Shown: positions 22,258 to 33,259, numbered from the stretch's first letter. The stretch: 64,000 nt of DNA from Portunus trituberculatus (GCF_017591435.1 NC_059258.1:8276427-8340426); one strand, 5' to 3'. Translations and numbers: made by a program. Notes: a model not told the origin generated them from the letters alone.

Positions 22258-23888
22258 GACGGAACGGTGCTGTCCTGGGGTTCGCTTGTTTCGAGAGATT
22301 GAATCTCGTCGAGAACATGGAGCCTGTTAACAACTGCTCGTCGATGGTATCTTTTAAGTAGATTGGCGTGGTATAGTTTAGGCCCACGAGGCTCGTCTAT
22401 AAGGTAATCAACATTACCACGTCTTTCAAGGACCTTGTATGGACCATTCCATGCTACCAATAACTTGCTTGTGTGGCTGGGAAGAAGAACTAGTACCTCG
22501 TCACCTGGATTAAACTTCCTGTCCTGAGATTTAAGATCAAAATAGGACTTGTAACGGGCAGTACTTACATCAGCTGCTTGAGCAGCAAGCTGGGCACATT
22601 CTGACAACTTGTTTCGAAGTTCCAGGACGTATTGGAAGCTGGTTCTTTCTTCTCCTGGATGTCCTGATTATCCCACAACTCCTTCAACACCGTGAGAGGT
22701 CCTCGAACAGAGCGTCCATATAGTAGTTCAAAGGGGAGAACCCGGTCCGATCACTGGGGATTTCCTGAGGCGAAGAGCGTGGGAACGAGGTAACGGTGCC
22801 ACTCCTGGGTTTGTCAGCACAGAGCTTGCGCAGAGCTGCCTTGAGAGGACCATGGAGCCTCTCTATGCGTCCATTGCCACTGGGATGGAAAGGAGTTGTG
22901 AAAATAGGTTTAACACCAAGCAGCTTATGTAACTCTGATAACAGACTGGAGGTAAACTGAGTTCCTCGATCAGAGAGATTTCTCTAGGAATTCCTACACG
23001 TGCAAATATCACTAGTAAGGCTTCAGCTACTGATACTGAGTCTATGTCCTTAAGTGGCAGGGCCTCTGGAAACCCAGTTGCAAAATCTATTAAGGTAAGA
23101 ATGTGTCTATGGCCCTCGGAAGATGGAGGAGAAAGAGGTCCAACGAGGTCAATGGCGACTCGGGAAAAAGGCTCGGTGATCACAGGTAGGGGCTGAAGAG
23201 GGACAGGACGCACCCGGCCCTTTGATGACATCCGTTGGCACTTGTCACAAGAGCGGCAGTAGGCACGGATATCCGCTCCCATACCTGGCCAAAAGAAATG
23301 TTCATAAATTTTCAACTCAGTCTTGCGGTGAGAGAAATGTCCAGCCAAGGGACTCTCGTGGGCCACTGAGAGTATAATCTGGCGACACTCACTTGGGACA
23401 ACCAGGCATTGTTGGCCTACCTTATTTGGAAGCTGAGAAGTGAGGCACTTGCGGTAGAGAAGCCCATTGACGTACAGGTACTGGAAGGACGACCCGTTCC
23501 TGGCTTTCTCAACTTCTCCCGTAGAGGCTTTCTGTCGTACCCCAGTTAAGGAAGGACACGAGGCTTGCAGTTGGTTGAACTCTTGAGGGTCATGGAGAGG
23601 CTGAAGTTCTGGAAGTACCAGAGGATGCAGTCTTTTCATCCTTCCGGCACGGGTGGTAACAGCGTGTACTTGGTCAGCCGAAGACACAGTCGAAGCACTG
23701 GTAGAAACCTCCGGCTGCAGCTCTGATGACAAGGATGCCCTGCTGGAATCAGGAAGAGGAGCTGGAGAAGGATTAGAGACCTGGGGATCCATAACTCCCG
23801 GGATGTTTCCTATCAGAGCGCCAGCAAACTTTATAGGAGCTCTCACCACCTCAGTCCAACCAGTGTAGAAGGGCAGCGCACGTAGCAC
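22164..23888 (-). pseudogene. pol: Integrase domain of the LTR element, frameshifted
   Basis: Integrase inserts the cDNA into host DNA. N-terminal zinc finger: HESPLAGHFSHRKTELKIY...CRSCDKCQ (HHCC). Catalytic core: Asp in VAIDLVGPLS (23148-23150), Asp in SDRGTQF (22969-22971, in a shifted frame), Glu in GNGRIERLHG (22861-22863), with 35 residues between the last two. C-terminal GPY/F module: WNGPYKVLERRGNVDYLI near 22440. The frame is lost at a missing base near 22978 and again between 22863 and 22607. An extension of over 100 residues rich in Ser and Pro (23520-23880) precedes the zinc finger. Confidence 0.9.
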
Positions 23889-23889
23889 T

Positions 23890-24100
23890 TTACAACTGGG
23901 AATTTGTCTACTCTTCCCAAGTAGTCAGCTAGGAAATCTTGGGACAACTCTCCACATCTACGTCTGGAAGCACCTCTTCTGAGACTACCACACACGAGCA
24001 GCCAGTGTCACGGATGATGTTCGAGCTCCAAGATCCGTTAATGGTGCCCGAGACAGAATAGTTTGGGACACTCTTGTCACCAAGGCAAAACCCAACCTTA
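23890..24100 (-). pseudogene. pro: Retropepsin-like protease segment
   Basis: Read between gag and integrase: VSGTINGSWSSNIIRDTGCS followed by CVVVSEEVLPDVDVE. DTGCS (Asp codon at 24007-24009) is the active-site loop of retroviral-type aspartic proteases, preceded by hydrophobic residues as expected. Only this N-terminal part is clear; a frameshift near 23930 and the start of the integrase ORF obscure the flap region. Confidence 0.7.
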
Positions 24101-25075
24101 GAGTCGACTTACCCGCTTCCCAATCCTTGAAGGCGCGGGATTCTTAGGGCAGCGCGGCCGAATATGGCCGTCTTCTCCACACTGGTGGCACGTAATTTTC
24201 TTAGGGGTGGACTGGACAGAGGACTTGCTGGAGTCACCTTGAGATGATGTAGGGCTTACCCCAGAGGCAGCTTTAGAAGTTCCTCGGGAACTAGAAGAGT
24301 AGGCTTTCGGGTAGGCGTGACGGGCAGATGACCAGTCGTCGGCAAGCCTTACTGCGTCGGGAAGGTCTGTCGGCCGACGCTCCTTGATGAAAACCCTCAA
24401 ATCTGGAGAAAGATTAGTAAAAACTGGTCAAGCAGGATGAATTTTTAAGACCTTCAAAAGTGTGGGCGACATCAGATGCCTCCGACCATGCCTGGAACAG
24501 TCGAGTCAGATGGACAGAGAACTGCTGATAATTTTCCCCAACCCTAATCCTGGCTTGGCGGAACTCCAGACGGTAGTTGTCGGCGGTCTTACTGAACCCA
24601 GTGAGGAGAGCTTTCTTCAGAAGAGCGTAATCTTCAGTTATGTCAGCAGACAACGACGTATACAGTTCAGTAGCCTTACCCGTGAGGAGACACCCAAGTC
24701 TTGCAGCGTAGCTATCCTTATCAATCTGGAGTAGTTCAGCCACCCTTTCAAAGCGCACGAGGAAGTTGCTTATATCATCTCCTCTTGATAAGTTGGCAAC
24801 TTCGGTCCTCTGACGTTCTCACAGGAAGAAGTACTCACTTTTCCTTGACCGGTGCTGCGGGCGAGCTGTATCTCCTTCTCAGCTTGAAGCTTAGCAAGTT
24901 GGAAGTCTCTCTCAGCAGCTCTTTCTTCTCTCTCTGCTAGGAGCCGCTTCTCTTCTCTCTCGGTAGCTCGCTGGTCCCTCTCAATAGCTTGTTGTTGTAG
25001 AACATACTGACCAAGCTCAGCACCCTCAAGACCCAAAGCATCGGCCTGAGCCTTAAAAACATCAAAGCTAGACAT
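24098..25075 (-). pseudogene. gag: gag protein of the LTR element, frameshifted
   Basis: Met at 25075 (MSSFDVFKAQADALG) is the first start after the primer-binding site. Residues 30-75 are a charged coiled coil (ERDQRATEREEKRLLAEREE). A middle frame (24414-24758) has RFERVAELLQIDKDSYAARL and ENYQQFSVHLTRLFQAW, the capsid-like region of gypsy gag proteins. The third piece (24098-24400) has a Ser-rich stretch and one zinc knuckle CHQCGEDGHIRPRC (C-x2-C-x4-H-x4-C, 24149-24190). The first and third pieces are in the same frame; a shift and a counter-shift surround the middle. Confidence 0.88.
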
Positions 25076-25458
25076 AGCGTGAAATCACAATGTAAATAGA
25101 TCAAACACTCAAGATATAACCAGACAACCCAACAATAAGAGCAATAAGGACCCAGAGAGAAAAGATAAGTGAAAGGATAGAAAACCCAAAACAATAAGTG
25201 TGGAAGAAACAATGGTAACAAAACAGCCCTGAAAAGGGCACAAGACAACAGTCAACACAACACTAGGAGTGCTTGTGTAGAACAAAAGTAGTTTCCAACA
25301 ACACGATTGAAAACAAAAGGTTACCATCAACAAACCCTACCGCAGGCATACAGGAGCCACAGAAGAACGGTAGAGGATGAACACTTGCTTCCGGGCCGCA
25401 GACAGCAAGTGGCGCGCATGGGCGACTTCATAGACCCTTCCAAATAGCAGTTGACCCA

Positions 25459-25476
25459 ATCCTGGCGAGGTCGCCA
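25459..25476 (-). other. Primer-binding site
   Basis: In element orientation TGGCGACCTCGCCAGG begins two bases after the 5' LTR. TGG at the start fits pairing with the CCA end of a tRNA. TGGCG and CGCCA inside it are inverted repeats four bases apart. I cannot name the tRNA without a search. Confidence 0.65.
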
Positions 25477-25478
25477 CG

Positions 25479-26104
25479 TGTCAAGGGTTCCAAGATGGGT
25501 GCTGCTATCGGAAGGTAAAACAAACATGAGAGAATGGTTAAGACACCATTTACTATTCCAATAACCAATAACCACCAAACAGCCTCACAAATAACAGAAC
25601 CTTCTGCAGGAAGGTTGCAGCACTCTGGACTCAGCAGCGACACTCAGCTCGGCTTCCATCCGTCTTGCGTCCCTTCGTCTCGTGTGGCGAGGGCGGGGCA
25701 GCACAGCTCCGCCCTTGTAGGTGGCGTTGAAGTGGTAGGCGAAGGAGGCGCAGGAGGAGAAGGCGTCAGGTGCACAGCAGTGACGGGAGTCGGAGCGTGG
25801 TAAGGAGAGGGTAGCAGCACTCAGGACCAGCCCACGGCTCTGAGGTAACCACGGTGAGAGCAGAGCCAGCCAGCGTAGGAGGAAGTGAGCAGGACGAGGC
25901 TCAGCTTCTGTCTGCCGAGGAAGGCGAGCTGCAGGAGCCACGTCAACTCCTACTGACGCTCGAGAAGCCGCGGTGGCCGCTTGAGAAGCTTCGGTGGGTT
26001 GCTCAGATGAAGCGCCGAGCAACTGGGTTAATAACGAGCGCCGACGGTCGAGTGTCGGATAGGTGAAGGTCGTTGGCCTCGTTCAGGTGGTAGTTGCCCT
26101 CACA
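25479..26104 (-). repeat. 5' LTR
   Basis: 626 bp, expected to hold promoter and polyadenylation signals; I could not pick out a convincing TATA box. Matches the 3' LTR apart from one G. Confidence 0.95.
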
Positions 26105-26907
26105 TACATGGTCACTCTTTCCCAATGGGCATTTTTATCTTATGTCATCGTTCATTTGTATAACCCTCGTAAAAACCAGATCCAATCTCACCGGCTCGTT
26201 GTTTCCTCTGAATCTTGTGTTTTCCTGTACTCTTTGGTCCATCATATTATCTATCGTTAAATTCAGGAATCTTGCTCCCATACCACTTTCATAATCTCCT
26301 ACTAATATCACTTTTCCCCTTTCTTTAATGACTCTCATTATACTCCTTATTGTGTCATCTATCTTGTCTACATTTGTATTCTTGATTGGTCCATGAATTT
26401 GTTTTTGGTGGCACATATGTTCCAATGATTGTTAACTTTTTTGTTAATATGCAGTACTTCTGCTTTTCCTTCCCCACATTCCACTTGGTTTATCACTATC
26501 TCCTTCCTTAACATTATCATGACTCCTCCTCCTCCTTTACCTCCTCTGTCTCTCCTCCATACATTATACCTATTGTCCAAGTCTATTTTGATTGCCTCAT
26601 TTAGTTATGTTTCAGCCAGTCATACAATATCCGGTTCTTTCTTTATGTAATCTCTTAATTCTAATTTACTTGATAAAACCCCTTCTATTTTTGTATACAT
26701 CATTTTTAATCTCTTGCTCTTATCACTTTTAGTTAAACTTGCTTAACTTTTTCCTCTTCCTTCTTTTCTATATACCGTTTCCTTATCCTGTCTCCTAGAA
26801 TTCTCCAAAAAAAAAAAAAAAAAAAATAAATAAATAAAAAAAAAAAAAATAAATAAATAAAAAAAAAAATGCCTTCTCCTCTGACCTTTCATTATTTTTT
26901 TCCTTAC

Positions 26908-26910
<3 letters not shown>
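26105..26910 (-). mobile_element. B3, 5' portion, right of the LTR element
   Basis: Starts with the second TACAT (26105-26109) and continues with the EN: DLVFTRVIQ, VILVGDYESG (26135-26425), then RGGKGGGGVMIMLRKE (26368-26580), the two shared stops near 26614 and 26629, the A-rich repeat and the ORF1 remnant. An extra C (ttccccacatt, near 26475) distinguishes it, as in B5, from B1, B2 and B4. Confidence 0.9.
26806..26869. repeat. A-rich simple repeat in B3
   Basis: About 64 bases of A runs with two TAAATAAATAAA blocks, same point of B as in the other copies. Confidence 0.9.

Positions 26911-26971
<61 letters not shown>
26911..26971. repeat. (GT)n microsatellite between E2 and B3
   Basis: GT run without the TATTTG interruption seen next to E1 and E3; the E2 end GGCCCTGTAATAC follows directly. 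Confidence 0.98.
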
Positions 26972-26973
<2 letters not shown>

Positions 26974-27331
26974 TACAGGGCCCGAGCTAAGCTCTCTGTG
27001 ACCTGTCTCCTTGTCCATTCCTGTCATATCTCTCTTTCATCTGATTGACACACACCGCGTCAACGACATCACTGCTCAGTTTATTCCACTTATCAATACT
27101 ACGATGCGGTAAACTGTAATTTCTCACGTCATTTAGACAGATGTCCTTTATTAGCTTTTTTCCATGTCCTCGGAGATGATTACTTGTGGTCACCTTTATC
27201 AACTCTCTGTCCTGTATGTCAATATTGTTCACCAATTTATACATAGTTATCATGTCTCCTCTTGTTCTTTTCTCTTTTAATGTGGTCAGCCCCAGCTTCC
27301 TCAGTCTTTCCTCATAGTCTAACTCCCTGAG

Positions 27332-28600
27332 TCATGGTACCATCCTTGTTGCCAGCCTCTGTACCCTTTCCACCTTCTTTACATTTTTCTTCATATGCGG
27401 TGACCAGACACATGCTGCATATTCTAACTGGGGTTTTATTAAGGTACATAATATCTTCTTCATCATTTCTTCATCTAGGTAGTGGAATGCAAGGCCAATA
27501 TTTTGAAGCATGTTGTATGTTTTCCCAAAAATCTTGTTAATGTGTTTCTCCGGTGACAAGGTGTTTTGCACGGTTACTCCTAAGTCTTTCTCCTCATTGG
27601 TCTCTTTAATTTTCTCATCACCCAGCCTGTAATCTCTGTTTGGTCTGTATCTACTTCTTCCCATTTTCATAACATAGGTCTTGTCTATATTAAATTCCAT
27701 CTGCCACTCCTTACTCCACTCATATATTTTATCAAGATCTTCCTGTAACTTGTTACAATCTTCCACATTCTTTACTCTCCTCATAATTTTAGTATTGTCC
27801 GCAAACATGTTCATGTAACTGTCAATTCCTACTGGCATATCATTAACATAAATCAAAAACATGATGGGATCCAGCACTGACCCTTGTGGAACTCCACTGG
27901 TTAGCTTCTTCCACTCAGACTTATTTCCTCTCACCACTGTTCTCATTTCTCTTCCCATTAAGTAATTTTCCATCCATTTTGCTAGTTTATCATTTACTCC
28001 TCCAATCATCTTTAGTTTCCACATCAGTCTATTTTGTGGTACTTTATCAAAGGCCTTTCTCAAGTCCAGGTAGATAGCATCCACCCATCCCTCTCTATGT
28101 TGTAGTATGTCAGTCACTCTTGAATAAAAACATAATAAATTGGATACGCACGATTTTCCTTTTCTGAAACCAAACTGTCTTTCACTCAGAATGTTTTCAC
28201 TTTCTAGATACTCACTCCACTTAGCTTTAATTACTTCTTCACATACCTTGCACAATATACTAGTCAACGATACTGGTCTATAATTTAGCGGTTCCATTCT
28301 ACTACCATTCTTATATATAGGCACAATGTCAGCTCTTTTCCACTCTTTCGGGACTAATCCTGTTCGTATTGAGGTTTCCACAATATCAAATACAGGGTTC
28401 AACAATTGATCCTTACATTCATTTAGCAACCTCCCAGATATGCCATCAGGCCCCATTGATTTATTAATATCCATATTGCTTATAATTTTCCTTACATCTT
28501 CCTTAGTAACCATGATGTCCTGCATTTGCTTTATTTCCGTAGGCCTTCCTCCCATAAAATGCTCCTCCTTTGTAAACACTTTGCAAAAGTTGTCGTTCAA
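27332..28600 (-). pseudogene. E2 reverse transcriptase, long open frame with altered catalytic site
   Basis: 422 codons. Order: FCKVFTKEEHFMGG, NKSMGPDGISGRLLNEC, KEWKRADIVPIYKNGS, EPLNYRPVSLTSILCKV, RQFGFRKGKSCVSNLLCFYS, GWVDAIYLDLRKAFDKVP, TSGVPQGSVLDPIMFLIYVN, MFADNTKIM (FADN, second Asp lost), MEFNIDKTYVMKMG, EKDLGVTV, KPQLEYAACVWSP and RVQRLATRMVP, then a TGA where E5 has Gly. The frame is open in spite of the two disabling changes, so decay since inactivation is slight. The first Met is internal: the ORF2 start is upstream in EN. Confidence 0.9.
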
Positions 28601-28604
28601 AATT

Positions 28605-28934
28605 TCAGCTATATCTCCAGCATCTTGATATACTTCTTTCCCGTTTTTTTACCTTTTCTTTTGCCTCCCTTTTATTTAGTTTTCCATTTATGAATTTGTA
28701 AAACATTTTTGGGTCACTATCACAGTTTTCCACCACCCTCTGTTCATATTCCTTCTGTGCTGTTCTCCTTACTTCAACATATCTATTCCTTGCTGTTTTG
28801 TAGACTTCCCTTGATAATACGTCACTGTTTTTCTTAAGTTTCTTCCATGCCTTTTCTTTGTTCTTGTTTGCTTCTTCACAATTTCTATTATACCACTGTT
28901 TATTATTTAAAGTCCTCTTTCTGTGATATGGCAC
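28605..28934 (-). pseudogene. E2 EN-RT linker
   Basis: Basic segment KQWYNRNCEEANKNKEKAWKK, YKTARNRYVEVRRTAQKEYE and DSDPKMFYKFING, joining EN to RT. Ends in a run of T (gttttttt near 28647) that is one base too long for the RT frame. Confidence 0.8.
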
Positions 28935-29895
28935 AAACTTTTTTCACAGCAGAGTTATACAAATCCATAAATTTATCGTATATCAATTGCATGTCCCTTT
29001 CCTGGTATACCACGGACCAGTCAATTTCATTAAAGAACTCCCTTATATGGTTATAATTTGCCCTAGTATAATTTAATTTTTCCTCCCTGCGTTCCACAAT
29101 CTTATTCGTGCTTAATTCCGTATCCAGCTCAAAGCTTAGTACATCATGATCGCTTTTCCCCAAGGGACATTCATGTTGAATTTCCTCTTTTAGAGAGATT
29201 CCCCTGGTAAATACCAAATCCAACCTTGCTGCAACATCTTGTCCCCTGCACCTTGTTGGTGATCTCACCCACTGTGTCATCAAGTTATTTGTTGCTACCT
29301 TTAACAGTTCTTCTGCCCACTCACCACTGTTCACCACTTCGTAGTCTTCCCACACTATTTCTTTGCAATTAAAGTCTCCAACTATCATCACTCTATCCTT
29401 TCTGATGAGTTCTTGCTTCATTCTGTCTAGAGTATTTCTCATCACCATTTTGTACTGTTCATATTCCCAAGCAGTGGTTCTGGGTGGTATGTATACTGTT
29501 ATAATATTAATGTCCCTCTTGCCTTCTGTTATATGCATACTTATCACTTCCTCATTTCTCTTACTATAGTTCACCTCCTTCACTATCAGATCTTCCTTAG
29601 TAAGAACCATTATACCACCACCTCCTTTATTTTTTCTATCATTTCTCCATACTTTGTAGTGTTTTACAACAAACCAGTCTAGCTTTATTTCGGGCCTTAG
29701 CTTTGTTTCCACTACACACATTATGTCCAGTTCCTTATTTCTCAGGTAATCCATACATTCTAGCCTCTTAGACAGAAATCCATCTATGTTCGTGTAAGTC
29801 ACTTTTATGCCATTCCTAGTCTCATTCTTCCATGTAATGCCTATTCCGTCTGTTTTATCCATCACTTCTTTAGCCTCCCATTTCTCATCCTCCAA
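28903..29895 (-). CDS. E2 endonuclease domain (start of ORF2)
   Basis: 330 codons from MEDEKWEAKEVMDKTDG. AP-type endonuclease that nicks the target to prime reverse transcription. Seen: TYTNIDGFLSKRLECMDYL (Asn), CVVETKLRPE (Glu), DRKNKGGGGIMVLTKED, VYIPPRTTAWEYEQY, RVMIVGDFNCKEIVWED (Asp, Asn), ARLDLVFTRG and CPLGKSDHDVLSFEL (Asp, His). All catalytic residues are present. The chosen Met overlaps the end of ORF1 by 34 bases in another frame, which suits an ORF2 start; the ORF ends in the linker at an extra T near 28938. Confidence 0.88.
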   Translation of the reverse strand: MEDEKWEAKEVMDKTDGIGITWKNETRNGIKVTYTNIDGFLSKRLECMDYLRNKELDIMCVVETKLRPEIKLDWFVVKHYKVWRNDRKNKGGGGIMVLTKEDLIVKEVNYSKRNEEVISMHITEGKRDINIITVYIPPRTTAWEYEQYKMVMRNTLDRMKQELIRKDRVMIVGDFNCKEIVWEDYEVVNSGEWAEELLKVATNNLMTQWVRSPTRCRGQDVAARLDLVFTRGISLKEEIQHECPLGKSDHDVLSFELDTELSTNKIVERREEKLNYTRANYNHIREFFNEIDWSVVYQERDMQLIYDKFMDLYNSAVKKVCAISQKEDFK

Positions 29896-30359
29896 AAAAA
29901 CTTGGTGTTTTCCTCCTCTGTTCTTTCGTCATTCCTCTCCTTCACTTCAGTTACAAGCTCCTTCATTTTCATTCGCTCATCTTGTGACATATTTCTTCTT
30001 ATGTAAATTGTTTTGGTTTCCTCAGAGTCCTTAAGTTTCCAAGCCCTCCTCAACAAGGCCTCCGCTGCCACCTGAGACTTTAATTTCAATTTTAATGGTC
30101 TATTCTTGCCTTCCTCAAAAGCTCCCAATCTCACACTTTCTTCTACCTCAGCATATAGGTCCTATTCTTCCACAGAGATCTTGTTCAGTAAAGACTTAAT
30201 CCTGTCATTTTCCTTATCCCTCCTGTCCTGCCAGTTCCTGTTAGTTTCCTCCTGCAATCCTATTATGATCACACATTTTTTCTTTTCAGCAATATCTCTC
30301 ACCACATACTCATTTTCCTTTAGTGCCTTTACCATTTCCCTCTGCGTAATCCCTTTATT
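29862..30359 (-). pseudogene. E2 ORF1, C-terminal part
   Basis: Open part 29862-30134: FEEGKNRPLKLKLKSQVAAE, TIYIRRNMSQDERMKMKELV and RTEEENTKFFWRMRNG. Upstream to the gap: KCVIIIGLQEETNRNWQDRR, interrupted by a stop near 30165 (Glu to stop). One codon differs from E3 (EEN versus EEK near 29908). Confidence 0.8.
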
Positions 30360-30859
30360 NNNNNNNNNNNNNNNNNNNNNNNNNNNNNNNNNNNNNNNNN
30401 NNNNNNNNNNNNNNNNNNNNNNNNNNNNNNNNNNNNNNNNNNNNNNNNNNNNNNNNNNNNNNNNNNNNNNNNNNNNNNNNNNNNNNNNNNNNNNNNNNNN
30501 NNNNNNNNNNNNNNNNNNNNNNNNNNNNNNNNNNNNNNNNNNNNNNNNNNNNNNNNNNNNNNNNNNNNNNNNNNNNNNNNNNNNNNNNNNNNNNNNNNNN
30601 NNNNNNNNNNNNNNNNNNNNNNNNNNNNNNNNNNNNNNNNNNNNNNNNNNNNNNNNNNNNNNNNNNNNNNNNNNNNNNNNNNNNNNNNNNNNNNNNNNNN
30701 NNNNNNNNNNNNNNNNNNNNNNNNNNNNNNNNNNNNNNNNNNNNNNNNNNNNNNNNNNNNNNNNNNNNNNNNNNNNNNNNNNNNNNNNNNNNNNNNNNNN
30801 NNNNNNNNNNNNNNNNNNNNNNNNNNNNNNNNNNNNNNNNNNNNNNNNNNNNNNNNNNN
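30360..30859. other. Assembly gap, 500 N
   Basis: Placeholder-sized. Left contig ends in ORF1 of E2; right contig starts inside RT of B4. The flanks do not overlap. Confidence 0.99.
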
Positions 30860-30973
30860 CAAGGAACCGGATCCATTGTTTCTTTATTACTCTTTCACAC
30901 ATGTTGCATGTTACACTATTTAGTGATACCGGTCTGTAATTTAGAGGTTCTTCCTTCCTTCCGCTCTTACATA

Positions 30974-31561
30974 TTTTTTTTTTTTTTTTACGTAGGGAAG
31001 AGGGCCAGCCAAGGGCAAAAAAAAAGAAAGTTAGAAAAAAGCCCACTTGAGCGCTGGCTCTCGAAAGAGTAGAAAAAGTGCCAATACCGTCAGCCAGAAT
31101 TAGGGGAGCAAATGCCTCGATACCTCCCTCTTAAAAGATGACAAGTTGTAGGAATTTGGAAATACAGATGCAGGTTGGGAGTTCCAGAGTTTACCAGTGA
31201 AAGGGATGAATGATTGAGCGTACTGGTTAACTCTTGCATTAGAGTTGGACAGAATAGGGATGAGAGGAAGAAGAAAGCCTTGTGCAGTGTGGCCGCAGGA
31301 GGAGGGGAGGCATGCAGTTAGCAAGATCAGTAGAACAGTTACCATGAAAATAGCGATAAAATATAGAAAGGATGCAACATTTCGGCGGTGAGAAGAGAGT
31401 GAAGACAGTTAGTCAGAGGAGGAGTTAATGAGACGAAGAGCTTTCTATTCCACCCTATCAAGCAAAGCTGTGTGACTGGAACCCCCCCCAAACATGAGAA
31501 GAGTACTCCATACAGGGACGGATAAGGCCCTTATACAGAGTAAGCAGTTGGAGGGCGAGAA
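30974..31561 (-). mobile_element. INS4: truncated poly(A) LINE end in B4
   Basis: Shares AAAGAAAG with INS3 near 31021 but lacks the AG near 31240 and GG near 31425; otherwise the same insertion at the same base of B. Confidence 0.85.
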
Positions 31562-33073
31562 AACCACCTCAGCTCTTTTCCATTCTACTGGTACTGTTCC
31601 ATTTTCTATTGAGGATTTTGTGATGTTGTATATAGGACTTGCTAGCTCTTCCCTACATTCTTTCAGTTTTCTGCCTGAGACTTCATCCGGTCCCATTGCC
31701 TTCTCCTCATCCAATTCCTTCATTAACTCTTTTATTTCAAGCTTGGTTACTTTAATCTCTTTCATATAGACAGTCTCTCTATTACCCTGTGGCTTTCAAA
31801 TTTGGATTTTTTAGTAAAGACCTCCTGAAATTTACTATTTAACAGTTCTGCCATACTTTCTGGGTTGTTCACCATCCCGTTCTCACCTTTTAACCTTTTT
31901 ATTGTTTCTTTTTGCCAAATTTTTCCATTTATGAATCTGTAAAACAATTTCGGTTGCTCCTTACATTTTTCGACAATGTCCTTTTCATAGTTCCTTTCCT
32001 CTTCCTTCCTCACCTTAACATATTCATTTCTCGCCGTCTTGAAGTTTTCCTTATTTACTGGATTTATATTTCTCCTCCACCTTTTTCATGCTCCATCTCT
32101 TTTCTCCTTTGCCTTGGCACACCTTGCATTAAACCAATCTTTCTTTCCTTCTTTAGGTGTGTATTTCGGGACATATTTCCTGACTCTTGTTTTGTATATT
32201 TCCAAAAATAAGTTATATTTCTCTTGCACCCTCTCTGACTTATCCTTCTCCCAGTTAACGTTTTTGAAATAGCTCTTGAGATTCTTAATATCAGCCTTTC
32301 TGTAAATTAATTGGTCTTCTTTGTATGATTTGTCTCTATCTTCCTTTCCTCTTGTATATCCATTTCTAATATTACATGGTCACTCTTTCCCAATGGGCAT
32401 TTTTATCTTATGTCATCGTTCATTTGTATAACCCTCGTAAAAACCAGATCCAATCTCACCGGCTCGTTGTTTCCTCTGAATCTTGTGTTTTCCTGTACTC
32501 TTTGGTCCATCATATTATCTATCGTTAAATTCAGGAATCTTGCTCCCATACCACTTTCATAATCTCCTACTAATATCACTTTTCCCCTTTCTTTAATGAC
32601 TCTCATTATACTCCTTATTGTGTCATCTATCTTGTCTACATTTGTATTCTTGATTGGTCCATGAATTTGTTTTTGGTGGCACATATGTTCCAATGATTGT
32701 TAACTTTTTTGTTAATATGCAGTACTTCTGCTTTTCCTTCCCACATTCCACTTGGTTTATCACTATCTCCTTCCTTAACATTATCATGACTCCTCCTCCT
32801 CCTTTACCTCCTCTGTCTCTCCTCCATACATTATACCTATTGTCCAAGTCTATTTTGATTGCCTCATTTAGTTATGTTTCAGCCAGTCATACAATATCCG
32901 GTTCTTTCTTTATGTAATCTCTTAATTCTAATTTACTTGATAAAACCCCTTCTATTTTTGTATACATCATTTTTAATCTCTTGCTCTTATCACTTTTAGT
33001 TAAACTTGCTTAACTTTTTCCTCTTCCTTCTTTTCTATATACCGTTTCCTTATCCTGTCTCCTAGAATTCTCC

Positions 33074-33140
33074 AAAAAAAAAAAAAAAAATAAATAAATA
33101 AATAAAAAAAAAAAAAAATAAATAAATAAATAAAAAAAAA
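33074..33140. repeat. A-rich simple repeat in B4
   Basis: Two blocks of TAAATAAATAAATAAA, one TAAA unit longer each than in B2 and B3. Confidence 0.9.
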
Positions 33141-33179
33141 ATGCCTTCTCCTCTGACCTTTCATTATTTTTTTCCTTAC

Positions 33180-33182
<3 letters not shown>

Positions 33183-33257
<75 letters not shown>
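33183..33257. repeat. (GT)n microsatellite between E3 and B4
   Basis: 75 bases, followed by ATTTGTGTATTACAGGG of the E3 end, same as next to E1. Confidence 0.98.

Positions 33258-33259
<2 letters not shown>

Larger units (their letters stand above)
20041..26104 (-). mobile_element. Complete Ty3/gypsy-type LTR retrotransposon with integrase before RT
   Basis: 6064 bp, inserted in B3 with a 5-bp target duplication. In element orientation: 5' LTR (25479-26104), primer-binding site (about 25459-25476), gag with a zinc knuckle (24098-25075), protease DTGCS (24001-24009), integrase (22164-23888), reverse transcriptase (21277-22257), RNase H (20784-21272), polypurine tract, 3' LTR (20041-20667). 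The order gag-pro-INT-RT-RH is that of Ty1/copia, yet the domains are of Ty3/gypsy type, including the GPY/F module and the DTG-type protease. The Gmr1 group is the known gypsy lineage with this order, so a Gmr1-like element is my best assignment. Several one-base frameshifts interrupt gag and pol. Its base composition is clearly richer in G+C than the LINEs around it. Confidence 0.93.
26972..30359 (-). mobile_element. E2: family E LINE, 5' end in a gap
   Basis: Contains the end of ORF1, complete EN, linker, complete RT and C-terminal domain. It holds the two longest LINE reading frames of the window (EN 330 codons, RT 422 codons). Inactivating marks: FADN at 27794-27805, stop after LATRMVP (27332-27334), stop in ORF1 near 30165 (VEE-stop-DLYAE). 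All are shared with E3. The C-terminal domain is open at 26987-27253. Confidence 0.92.
30860..33182 (-). mobile_element. B4: family B LINE, 3' end in a gap, interrupted by INS4
   Basis: RT from the region of WIRFLEDN upstream, INS4, first RT motifs (31562-31765), linker (31762-32350), EN (32403-32847) and ORF1 remnant to 33182. Linker is open at 31762-32013 with KGENGMVNNPESMAELLNSKF. EN stops and GDYESG are as in B1. Confidence 0.88.
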
